NCBI GenBank assembly: GCA_037389465.1
Contig: JAZARR010000171.1
Span: 2,728,001-2,792,000, forward strand
DNA length: 64,000 nucleotides
Reading direction: 5' to 3'
DNA from: Baylisascaris procyonis
Lineage: Eukaryota > Nematoda > Chromadorea > Rhabditida > Ascarididae
Notes under the pieces: generated by a model
Told to the model about the DNA's origin: nothing
The model's input: the letters and a program-made list of their open reading frames with translations, nothing else
The model's database searches: none
Program-made: the position numbers and the translations under genes
Part shown: positions 10,650-21,700 of the stretch, piece after piece
Layout of the letters: every line of letters begins with the position of its first letter
Position numbering within the stretch: position 1 is the stretch's first letter

Positions 10650-12759
10650 GTACGTTAATAGCTCAAAAGACTGAAAAAAGAGGAATCGCTGAGAATTAAT
10701 GGAAACCGATGGATCTGGTGGGGGGAGGCTTATTTTCGCACATATTGTTGAGACGAATGATTTATGTTTCAACTTATTTACATCGTTACGATAGCTTCTC
10801 TTTCTTGATGATAAAAAATCGAATAAACTTTACAAGGCAGTTATTGAAATTCCTACTTGCCGTTGCTTCAGGAACCCTCTAGTTTCCCGGGGATGTGATC
10901 AGCAAAGCAAATTTATAAGAACAGGTTTCATATGGATATCAGGCGAGGTAGAGGACGCAAACATATCATTGTAAGATAACTATATAGGCCAAAATATTCA
11001 TAAATACGAAGCATTGTCTTTTGTGCATCGGTTTTCTATATTCCATGCGGAAGTCATGTGGAACACATTGTCTGTTTCATAATTTTCTTCTTTGAGCGAT
11101 ACGTTCATAACACTCAGCATACAACTTCTTCGATCTTATTTAGAGTTTGTTAGCTTTTGATAAATTAACTTTTAATTTCTCATGAAGCATAACGCTGCTG
11201 GTTTGTTTCCGCGAACGCAGGAATAGAAATGAAAATGCTTTATTACTGATATCGCTTTATCAAGCTAAATAGACTCTCTTATCAGAAAACCATATTCTCT
11301 TTCAACTACAATTGAAGAATCTAAGACCTTCCTGTACTTCCTAAAAGAAGTGGAGGAATATGCCAAAGGTGCTGGAATGGCAAATTTTGCATCTCATGTG
11401 AGCAACGACTTTTATAACTTGAAACAAGAATAAAATATACAGAGTATATTGATGTACTCGACGTTTATTATTGATCTAGTCGGGCTATGCGCACATCTTA
11501 TAGAAAACATTCGTTTTTCAAAGTGTCAGAAGGAAGTAAAGTGGGAATTCGACCAGTATAGAATATGCATGCAGGTTTTTTAATATCTTTAAATTTTTGT
11601 AATAAAAGGCAATAAAAAAAGGTGAGATAGAATGTTTACACGGTAATCAATGAACGTCATAACTGTTACTTCTATGGCCTTCAAGTTAAACTATCAAACG
11701 CATAGAAGGATCATAAACAACATGCGCACAGACGTGATGTCATTATGACGCACTCTCCGATCGGAAATATTTAAAGATGGGCAAGATGTGAATGCGAAAA
11801 TGAACACTATTGATGCGATTTTATTGAATGCGTTAATAATCTTCCACGCAGTAGAAAATTTTTATTTAGATGGTGTTTTTAGGTGATGTTGAATTTGATG
11901 AACTTAGTGAAAATTTCCCACTGTTCCCCACCTTTTGAATTATCGTCGCATATGGCCTTTAACCACGAGATGAATCGACAGTGTTCAGTGCTTCACACCT
12001 AACACCTTGGAATGATGATAGCCATTGATCAATGATCAGGTACTCGGAAAATTAGATTGGCTGGAAAGATTGAAATTTCGAGGACGAGGAATTTCACAAC
12101 TAAGCGTAAGAGAAATTCGTTTTCTACACGTTTACCGATGAGAAACGCAAAACTTCAGGAAAAATTCCAGTGAAGCTTGTTGATGTTTTATTCTAGTCAG
12201 AAAGAGTGCGTGTATTCTGGTGTCGTCCCACTCTCCCCTCACCCCTTTACCCCGATCACCTGATTATCTTGCTCCGAGGGATGATCTATGATGCCAATAA
12301 TAATATGAAAAAAGGAATCTTAACAATCATGGAATATAATATCATCTGAATAAGTGGCCGAAGATTTGCAGTTATCTTAAGATTTGTAGGAAGAAATTTA
12401 AACAAGTTAATCGACGTTTAGAAATGGCGATTATTTCTTTCGCTTTCTTCTTCCGCTATTCCCACTAACTATACATTGTGAAGAGATTGACAGACAAAAT
12501 GAGGTGCGCTGAAGCAGTTCGTAGGTTGGGTGCACTTCCATAGAATTTCGAAGAAGATATTGAAGTGCCATCATTTTCTATACGGCAAATCACTTCGAAT
12601 TCCTCTCCTTGCCAAAACTTCGAACCCACCTATATCTCTGAGGCGCTCGTTGCACGGATGGTAGAGAATCAAGACTGTGCATGGAACAACATCACATACG
12701 GAAGGCAGTCGAACATGAAAGCTGAATATGTGATTTGTCAGATGATTTCAACAGCGTAG
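10531..12759 (+). CDS. Hypothetical protein, 3' portion, four exons with terminal stop
   Basis: Family not recognised. Four blocks have nematode-like splice sites: 10531-10649, 11286-11397, 12040-12105 and 12544-12759 (TAG stop). The last three chain in consistent phase. The first ends in phase 0 but the second enters in phase 2, so at least one exon between 10650 and 11285 is missing from my model. Segments include SHKSYRNEVLGRAFALVQHP, SKTFLYFLKEVEEYAKGAG, VLGKLDWLERLKFRGRGISQ and, in the last exon, EALVARMVENQDCAWNNI. The composition is that of a soluble mixed alpha protein. It may be the carboxyl end of the upstream acidic-motif gene, since nothing between them looks like a terminator or start, or it may be a separate gene. 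Confidence 0.45.
11286..11397 (+). CDS. Exon, hypothetical protein 3' portion
   Basis: The acceptor CTTATCAG ends at 11285 and the donor GTGAGC starts at 11398. Phase 2 in, phase 0 out. It encodes KPYSLSTTIEESKTFLYFLK and then EVEEYAKGAGMANFASH, a likely helix-rich stretch. Confidence 0.5.
12040..12105 (+). CDS. Exon, hypothetical protein 3' portion
   Basis: The acceptor ATGATCAG ends at 12039 and the donor GTAAGA starts at 12106. The exon is 66 nt, phase 0 at both ends, and encodes VLGKLDWLERLKFRGRGISQ plus Leu-Ser. Confidence 0.45.
12544..12759 (+). CDS. Terminal exon, hypothetical protein
   Basis: The acceptor TTCCATAG ends at 12543. In phase 0 the frame is open for 71 codons to a TAG at 12757-12759. 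It begins NFEEDIEVPSFSIRQI and ends KAEYVICQMISTA. No domain recognised. Confidence 0.45.
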   Translation, partial: NFEEDIEVPSFSIRQITSNSSPCQNFEPTYISEALVARMVENQDCAWNNITYGRQSNMKAEYVICQMISTA

Positions 12760-15571
12760 ACGTCCTATCCAGAGTAACTGAATTTAATGGATGCAGTGCA
12801 TATCACAGATGAGCTTCGATACTATATTTCACATTAATTCATTAACTTCGAAAAGATCTACAGACATTTGAAAGTTGAAACAAATTTAAATGCTTTTTAT
12901 AGTAGTAGGATTTCCGTTTTACACTGGTCAGGTTATGAAAAAGACGGATCATTTTCGTATGTTTTATATGAGCGCTTGGATGAACTGAAACATGGAGGCG
13001 TTTCTTCTCGTATTGTGGTAGATAAGTCCTGGGTGGTATCGGTTGCTCAGGCGAACATGATACGAAAGCACTTGGTTTTATAGCCCAGTCCACGCTAAAT
13101 GGCTCGCTTTTCTAGCCCATTGCTGAAAATGTTTTATGGCTGGATTCATGCTAAATGCATGCAAATTTTTGAGCACATTTCGATATTCCTGACTCGTTCT
13201 GCAGCTATTGGGTGAGCATGAGCAGCTAATTTATAGCGTCACCATAAATTTCTCTGCAGATTTCAATTTCTGACGATTCCAAAAATTTCAGTGATGCCTC
13301 GCTAAAAAAAAAAAACATGTTTCTAAAACCAGTTTCTACGCATTATTTCAAGACAACGATTCCTTACACAAGTGGTCGAAGCCAGATCTGCAACAAACAG
13401 AGAGCACATGAGAGAGGCTCAAATAACATGCACTTTTCTCATTTGGAAGGGCACATTCTTCAACAAATATTAACAACAACTGAATATGCTTGTGGCATCA
13501 TCTGTGATTTCTGAAGTTGTAGGTAGATAGACAGACGTACACAGTGATCGGGACTATAGTGCTTCAGCACTGTCATGCGAGCAAACAGGTAAACTTAATT
13601 AATCGTTCTCCTTGAAGAACTATTGGCATCAGCTATTTATGTCTCCGCTTGTCTTCTATGTGTAGTTTAACACACTTCTTTTAGTCAACAAGGCTGAAAA
13701 ATATCGCATAGGGGTGATAACAGGTTCTAGATGGAATCACATAGTTTCCTTATGAGTTCTGTTTTATACTGTGCTCATGCCCTGAAATAATTTCAAAGGT
13801 CATAGTGTAATATATGAATGTGGCGCTGTTCACCGTCGATCGTTACCAAATGCGAACTTTGGTTGATTGGTTGGCCGAAGGGAAGGAAAGTAAAATGAGA
13901 CATGAAACACATTGCTGCAGTCACGCCTACAGCTGACTTGCTGACGGCTTACCAGTTCGGTGCACACGCTCAGCTGAAGCTGTCGTTACGGCTGCCTCCT
14001 TAATAAGTTTACTGTTGTGTCACTTATACTTTATAGATCAAACTAATCTAGATTGCTAGATGCAAATGTTGCTCTGATCAAGGTCCCCTTCAAATATTAT
14101 ATCTAATAATTTATTCTTCTGACACATTTCCTGATGACCTGTCTAACACCATATGAAAGACAATAAAGAGACGTGATGTTGTAATGTATTTCTTTGTTGA
14201 ATATTGTGAATTTTGATGTCAAAAATTGGTGTCATAAGGTGCTGTTGAAAATCTTATGGAAATTTTTGGTGTTTTTTTTTTAATATCTTCTCCATTAAAC
14301 TTCAATTAAGAAGTTCACTAAATTACTGACGAAGGAATTTTATAAGCAATCAAATCTGTTATTGTTTGTGCTTCATATGGCTTCGAATTTTTGTGTATGC
14401 GCACGGCAGTTTCATTGTAATAGAATGCTAGAAATTCCCAATTTAATTTTAGTAATTTAGAATATTCTTTGGCTTTTGTATCGCTCAAAATAGCTTTTTT
14501 TTTTCAAAGATGGCATCTGCTATGAATTTTATTCCGATTCTGCAGTGTTCATAAAAGGCAGCTTGAAAAACGCTCCGTGCAGTGTCTTTCGATTCATAGC
14601 GAAAGCAAAATTATGAATTCATAGTTCCACAGAGACTAAAAGGTAGAGAAGAAAGTGCAGGTGAATGCGGGAAGGATAAGACAAGATGGAACAAGCAACG
14701 GGAATTTCAAAAGTAATGTGACGATGGATGAATACAGGTTACGGAGATATTATAGAATAGCATAGTGTTGTCCTCCCAGAATCCACAATACTGCCTTCCC
14801 ATTGCTTCCCCTGGCGTTTGTACCTGAGCACCGTTTTTGTGACCGTTGAATGATAGCGGAGCTACATCCTCCAAAGTGGATCGAAGATGATGGCATGCCC
14901 CATTAGTCCCTTCACATTCTTCAGTGTCCCCTCCCCCTCCCCTCTATCCCCTCTCATAGCTCTACGTTTACCCTGATTTTTTCGCCCATTTTAGTAATAC
15001 TGAAGTTCTACCCCAAAAGTGGATAAGAAATCGTTCTCTTCACGTTCCGAATGACATTCGTCTTAGAAGAAGTTTACGTTAACCATAACCTTTTCAACGT
15101 TTAGAATCACGAGGAATTTGAAGGATTTTAAGCGCAACAGGGGGGGGGGGTTGTTCACCTTGGCTCGATCGAATGTATTTTTCTGTCGCAAATCTCAGCA
15201 CCGCCAACAAAATGTTCGATTGAATCGCTGGCCGGCCGTTCTTTTTTCCTTCCAGCTGAGTTGAATTATGTGATAACAATAGTAATCTAATTCCTTATCG
15301 ATCTTAAAACATTATCTCTTTTATCCTTTATCTTTTTCCGTTTTTTTCATCGCTTTTGTTTCCGTTAGTCTTCCGGTGTGCTTTGAATTGTATCACTAAT
15401 AAGCCAACAAGTCATCTTGAAGTGCAGCAACTTTTACGACGTTAGATTGTTCGATGGCGTTCGACGAAGAAAAGAAAGGACGGAAATTAGAAAAAAAAGA
15501 AATATTTTTAGGAAGTTAAACTAGTCGAAGTTTTCGTTATTAGTATCGGTACTGAGCGTAAAGTTATTCAG
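12760..15571. other. Intergenic region upstream of the PTR gene
   Basis: AT-rich with scattered short open frames and no consistent splice structure. It must hold the PTR promoter. It contains a run of ten G at about 15140 and CT-rich stretches at 14930-14960. At 2.8 kb it is too wide for a typical nematode operon spacing. Confidence 0.5.
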
Positions 15572-15572
15572 T
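15560..15572 (+). promoter_or_regulatory. Probable spliced-leader trans-splice acceptor for the PTR gene
   Basis: AAAGTTATTCAG ends at 15571, 10 bases before the ATG at 15582. No upstream in-frame ATG is needed. A 3' splice site this close to the first ATG, with no matching 5' exon, is the usual sign of trans-splicing in nematodes. Confidence 0.45.
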
Positions 15573-15581
15573 GAAGAGAGG

Positions 15582-15761
15582 ATGCACTTCATGTCGCAAT
15601 TGGGTTATTTCATCGGCCGATATCCGAAAACGATATTATTAACAACGCTTCTCTTGATAACGCCAATAATCTCATATTTCGTTTGGTATCCAGTGAATAT
15701 TGAAACGGATATTCGACGTGGTTTCGCTCATAAAAATGGAGCTTCACTACGAGAATTTGAG
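15582..15761 (+). CDS. PTR exon 1: N-terminus and TM1
   Basis: Starts MHFMSQLGYFIGRYPKTILL and ends NGASLREFE before the donor GTTCGT. It covers the cytoplasmic start, the first hydrophobic helix and the conserved ETDIRRGFAHKNG segment that follows it (family pattern: D-x-R-x-G-[FY]). Phase 0 out. Confidence 0.85.
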
Positions 15762-18700
15762 GTTCGTTGGAATGTATTCCTTTAGATCCTCTTATAAAAG
15801 TATTACTTTTAGTCTTCAATTGAACTGTACGCTGCATAATTCCTATATATTGCACTGCTCAACATTTGTTAAATAATGCAGTGATCCCTTCAAAAAACAC
15901 CGTCAATTGAAAAAAGCTAAAATTGTCTTTTGAAGGTGGTCCATGCCAATTGACTAACCCGAAAAGATTTTAGGGGCTCACTGCTATTCTTTATCAGCCA
16001 GCCTCAAAGTACTACAAGAACCATTTTAGCGACAGGGAGTAGGAAGTTAACAAAGGGAATGAGGATCAGGCAGTGGTGCGGATTTATTTCATGGTGCCCT
16101 TGACGTCCATATAAGGTAGTGTTGTCCATGAATTTAGCGTCTAAGAGACTATCAAATGAAACTTAGTCTGCGTCTGTGCTGACAGTTTTCTTTGCGTTGA
16201 TCAGTTTAGGCAATGCTGACCAATTTCAAATACTTTCGACCGACTTTTGGTCACCTTTCGGCCATTCTCATTTTTGATCATTGGTCACCTTTTGGCCGTT
16301 TTGGCCATTGAACAAATTTTGGCCATTTATAATAAATTTTATGATCCCACTAATTCTCATTTTCTAACGAAACATGCTGGGTGTTGTAGAAACGATAGGT
16401 TAGCCGTTTGTCTCATAATTCATTATTTGCGAAAACGAGTTATAGACATTTAAAGGTGCAGAAAATTTTGCATTTATTTTATGTTATTCAAAATTTCATT
16501 TCATGCTAGTTATGTCGCAAAAAAAGTATTTTTCCAAGTGGTTGATTGCGTCATCATCATGTATGTTTATCGTTTTGTTGATAACTTAAGAAAGATCGTT
16601 GAAATGAGCGAAATGTAAAAGTACATTTCATAATCGCTCCTTTCGCACTCTTCTTTACCCGTTGATTGCAATTTTTTTCAAAGCATCCGATCGTAAAATC
16701 CGATCGTTCGGCAGATAGATAGAAGCAGACTCACACATGCGGACTTTTCTGTTGCCAAAATAAGACCGATAAGTATTTTAGCATCGTCAATAAAAAAATT
16801 AGTAAAGAGCTGAAAAGGGACACAAATATCAGCTCAGAGATAAATGCGCACAGATCCATACTCCCTTCCCCTTCTCCTCTCTTCGCCGAAGGGCTTTTCT
16901 AAAATTTGCAAAGAATTATCATAAACTTACAACGATCCATAAAAATGTTCTTGTGAATACAGTGGTAAAATAGGCCGGAAAACACCAACATTAAACCGAC
17001 ATTTATAGTTTATGATTCTTCATTCTGCGTTTTATCTGACTGCTTCGAACAATCGAACCTATTGTGACGGCAACTTAAGTTTCCATGTCGTCATATATCT
17101 CTGTCAGACAGGTGGCTATAAAGTTTGATTGCTGATTGGATTTTCCTTTTCTTCTTCCAGAAGGAAGATTGCCAAACTAAAATTGCATTGAAATTTCAAA
17201 ATGAGTTTTTTTTTTTGAATAGATAAATTGCACTCATTGCAATAGAAAAATAAATTGAGTTCCATAAGATATTTAGTTTTTGGATGGGAAATTTCTCGTT
17301 GTTTATCGTTTTTTGTGAAAGTGCAGTGATATTGATGAATCTTTTTTCTCTATGTCAGCCATTCAATAATTGCTATCGTCATTCGCCTTGAAATTTACAT
17401 TAGAATCTTTTGAAACATTTTAAAAATTTCGAAGTTTCTTAAAAACAGTGAAAAATATTGTGGAAAAAATTATGAACATAGACATTGAATGAGAATTTGT
17501 AATGTTGGAAAGCGTAGTGAACCAGTCGATGACTGATTTATTTTATAGCTGAAAGGCAGTTTGTCGTTCGTATCGCTCTTTGTTGGCAGACGAGGAAGTG
17601 AGGGGAAGGGGAGGGCAGAGGATGGAGAGGGGGGGGGAAGGGAACTCACGAGTCTCTACTTTAAAAACATTCATAGCGATGAACGGCCAATGATGTGATC
17701 AGAAACATAAGTAAGATTTACAATAAATTGAATTGAAATACAAAGAAATGAAAATGTACTATGGTATAAATATATCAAAAATTGCAAATTTTCGCTGGTA
17801 TATTATTTATTCTAAATATGAGCGAACTCTTAGAACTGCTGCAATGATGTAATCGACAAACTTTTATGTAAATTGCCTTCACAAAATCTTTATACAAATA
17901 GAATATATTTGATTTAAATTATATGTAAATACAAAACCTTTCAGATTATATGTAGATTTGAAATTGGCTTTCAAATGCAACAAATCGGAAATTATCACTT
18001 TAGCCCTATTTTGCATTCACTTTGTAGCTAGTTCGAAAATTTTATTTTAACGTTGGCAACAAAATTACGGATTCCAGTGCCGTATCTTTCAGTCGTCAAA
18101 TGTCTGTTGAAAAAGCAAATTTGGTATAAGTTGCATCATCTGTGGAAGTTCAGGATGAAATTGTCTGAAAGCTGAGATTTGAATATTTTTATGAGTCAAT
18201 ATGTTATGGCATTCTTTGTCGAAATAATTCTTCATCTTTTCGGCATCAAAAGTTATTCTAGTTAGACTATCTTAAGCGATAAAAATAAAAGCTCCACTAA
18301 GGACGATAAGAATCCAAGAAGCCAATCCAATGTGCTTGTACCTTTCCCCCTATAAGACGAAGCCATTGTGGCTTTTTGTGCGCATCCGCATTTAAAAAAG
18401 TGCACTATACGTATTCGTGGGCATATGTGTTTACAAGTGTGAATGTCTGTGTGTTTTGATTTCTTCGAACTTTTGATTTCAAACTTCTTGAATAGTAATT
18501 TTTTAGCGTTTTACAAATTTCTACAACGTGTCTATATATGACTTTGAAATACTCGCTGTTATCGCCACATCGAAAGAAGGTTACTTCGTACCACTCAAAA
18601 TGAGTACCGAAGTATGCGAAGATGTAAGTGTGTTTTCTCGTCGATTTTGCTCAGATAAACGTCTCATTGAAAGATGTTATACAAACAATTCTCATCAAAT

Positions 18701-21700
18701 TATTGACTAGGCTATTTTCTATCATTCATATGAGTAGGCTTGAGTATTTCAAAAATTCTCTGTTCCAATCTCATCGCGTTTCGTTTTTTCCTACCCCACA
18801 ATTAACTTCTTCCTCGAGTTTTTTTTTTTTTTTTGCATCATACTCAAAATCTAATATTAATCAGAAATAATTTGAGAAAGATGATGAAATTTTTTCGGCG
18901 TAAGCAATATTTGAACAATCCTCCAATTTACGAAACTGGACCACATTGGGATCCGTCAGTGACCATAGCCCAAAGCATTCTACCGTGCATATTTGAATAT
19001 TCATATTTGAATGGTAAAGAATTATTCCTGTATGTGCTTTCCTAGACAACGGCAGTTTATCAGAACCCTGCCGATACCATACGCAGTTTAGATGAAACTG
19101 CAATATCCCGAATTGCGTGTTGCTATGCCATCTCACTCGACCTCTACCAAAACTCTCGTTTAGGCTTAATGCTTCCAGAATTGAGGATACATCTGGGGTA
19201 TCGAGTCCAGTTGTTGAGAGATCTTTAACAATGCTGCCCCATTTTACATTTATTCTACTACAGGTTTCGAAATTTTGTTCTAAAATTTCGGAATCCTTTG
19301 TCTTAATTCTCCCATCGAATGACTGAAGATGAATCGAATTTGAAAAAAGTAACATCACGGATCTGGATAAGCCTTAAACGGTCTGTGTTTTTGTGGAGTT
19401 CTAGCAGCAGTAATCGCATCATTAAATACTTAGGTATTTCTAGGATTTCAGACGCTAAAGGGTCTAGCGAAAAGTATTGTAGGTTTGTTCGATGTCTCAC
19501 TGCAAATCTTTCTCACTGAACGAGCGCAGAACCCACAATCGTAGTCTTTCCTTCAACGCAACCCTTTCTCTCCGAAATATGAAATGAGTTGCTGTTCCTT
19601 CGAATTCCCTATTTTGCCTCTTCAATAAATTTCTATATTGGAGAGACGTCTTTTCACAAATTCTGCTCAGTTTCACAAATTCCCTTTGAATTTAGTCTCT
19701 TCGCTCCCTTGAAACACCTGCACCAAATCGGTCTCTCCAGCAAACTTAGCTTTTTTCTCTGGAGGACCCAAAATTAGACATTGTTAAGGTTGAAGCTGAC
19801 TCATTTTTTACTCAATATCATTTTTTGTTTTAGCATGTGTTATTCACTCCAGAAGTGCTGATTATTTTTAAAGTGGAATGTTTGCAGATATCACGATTGG
19901 ACGAATTGGTGACGTCATTGTCGCTCAATTCAAGCAAATATGGCATTATTGATTTCAATGAATTTAGGGTTGAAAAAGGTAGTATCAATCACGCTTTCCA
20001 ATCATTTAAGGTATCTTTTAAAATTCCTCAAAAGATCACTACCTACAGTTTCTTTTATATTATATTCACATTTTAGCACTCTTTTAAAAGAGCTGTCATT
20101 CATTAACTAATGACAAGCAAGACTTTTGTGGGATGGGAAGATGGGAATGTGACCATAATCTGTTCTGACTTGGCTGTTCTGGAAAAGTCTGGAGATACAA
20201 CGCTCGAGAAAATAAAGCGATCTATGACACAAACGAGATCACTTGCTAGGGCACCTCAACGGTGAGAACCAGGCAACTAAACGGGCCTACAAGCATAATA
20301 ATAGCCATAGCCACGTTACCCGGGAAATACATAACCGAGGCAAAAAAGCGCAATTGTGGCCATGAAAGAGGACATGTGGCTAGGTCTTTGCGGCGAATTC
20401 GGAGCTTCCGTGGTCGAACATTAAATTCTATTTCACTGCAGATAGATCACACTTTGAGGCCACGAGTGGACTCCATAAATTAACATGTGGTTCACCGTTA
20501 TCGAGTAGTATTTACTGATAATGCTGGGTCGAAATGCTGCAGGAGGGAATAAAAGCCAAGAACCTTGGAGAGTTTTAATTTTTTTACGATTGTGGCACAG
20601 ACGCAATCCCTGGTAAGAGTGAGGCCAAAAACACTTAGAGTACTTAGTATTGATTCATCATCGTTAACTTAGCAGCGATCACAAGACCCTTTAATAGATC
20701 ATCTATTTTAATTTGGATGTAGCAATTTATCACTCACGATTTATTACCTATACGATTTCACCGATATTCGTGGAGATATTATAGTTGATTAACACGAGCC
20801 GTTTTTGTTTCCTTAGAGTTATGAATGTGACAAAGGGACGAATAAATTGCGATTGATGGATTTCATTTTGATTTCTATTTTTATAATCGCTCACATTTCA
20901 ACACAAACAGCACCGCATAAATAAGTCATTGTTTATATAGATTCATCGCTATCGCACAGTTTGCGTTTCCGGTGGGATCGTTTCACTTCGATGTTCGTTC
21001 GTCTTTAATTTATACCCTATTTGTGTTCATTTATGATTATTTATAGTATGTGAGAGCTTTTATGTTGACGTGTTTTTCTTTGGCGAAATGTACGGATTTA
21101 TTTTTAGCTTGCCTATGGGATACAGAGTGCACTCACGCCAAATTTTGACAAATCTATTATATTGTCATATCCGAATTCTTTTGTATACGGCTATACATTA
21201 CCACTCGCAACAAATATTTTTGCTGCCGAGGTGAATGAGCAATTTCAGGAAGAGGTTTGTATGGATTTTTTGTTCAGATAAAGGTATCGCGTTATAGAAG
21301 CTGAACAGGTCTATCGGTTGAAATGATATGAGACTGCATAAAATTAAGCTAGAGCTTTGCTGCTAAAAGCTTTTAGTTGCGTAACTACTGTACGCTGAAG
21401 AAATGCGAATAAATTAGTCAGCAAATAAGACATCTTGTAGGCATTTGCACTAACAACAGTCTTCAGTCTACATGTTGGACCGTTGTCAAATTCTTGAAGT
21501 GTTCAGTCGAGATCTAAGACCATATATGCGACGGTTTAGTACCGAACCCAAGAAAAACTGCAATTACAACAACCTTCGAAGAATCACCTACAACCGTGCA
21601 TAATAGACGATGGGTTCGCAGCATGCAAGCAGAGAAGCAGAGGAAAACAGATGCACGATTATGTTAATTCGAAATAAGCCGTGAGAGGGTGTCTTCCAAA

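Noticed and set aside
12842..13093. Overlapping open frames on both strands (83 and 71 codons)
   Set aside because: They are mutually antisense, lie after the stop at 12759, and have no splice context or recognisable motif.
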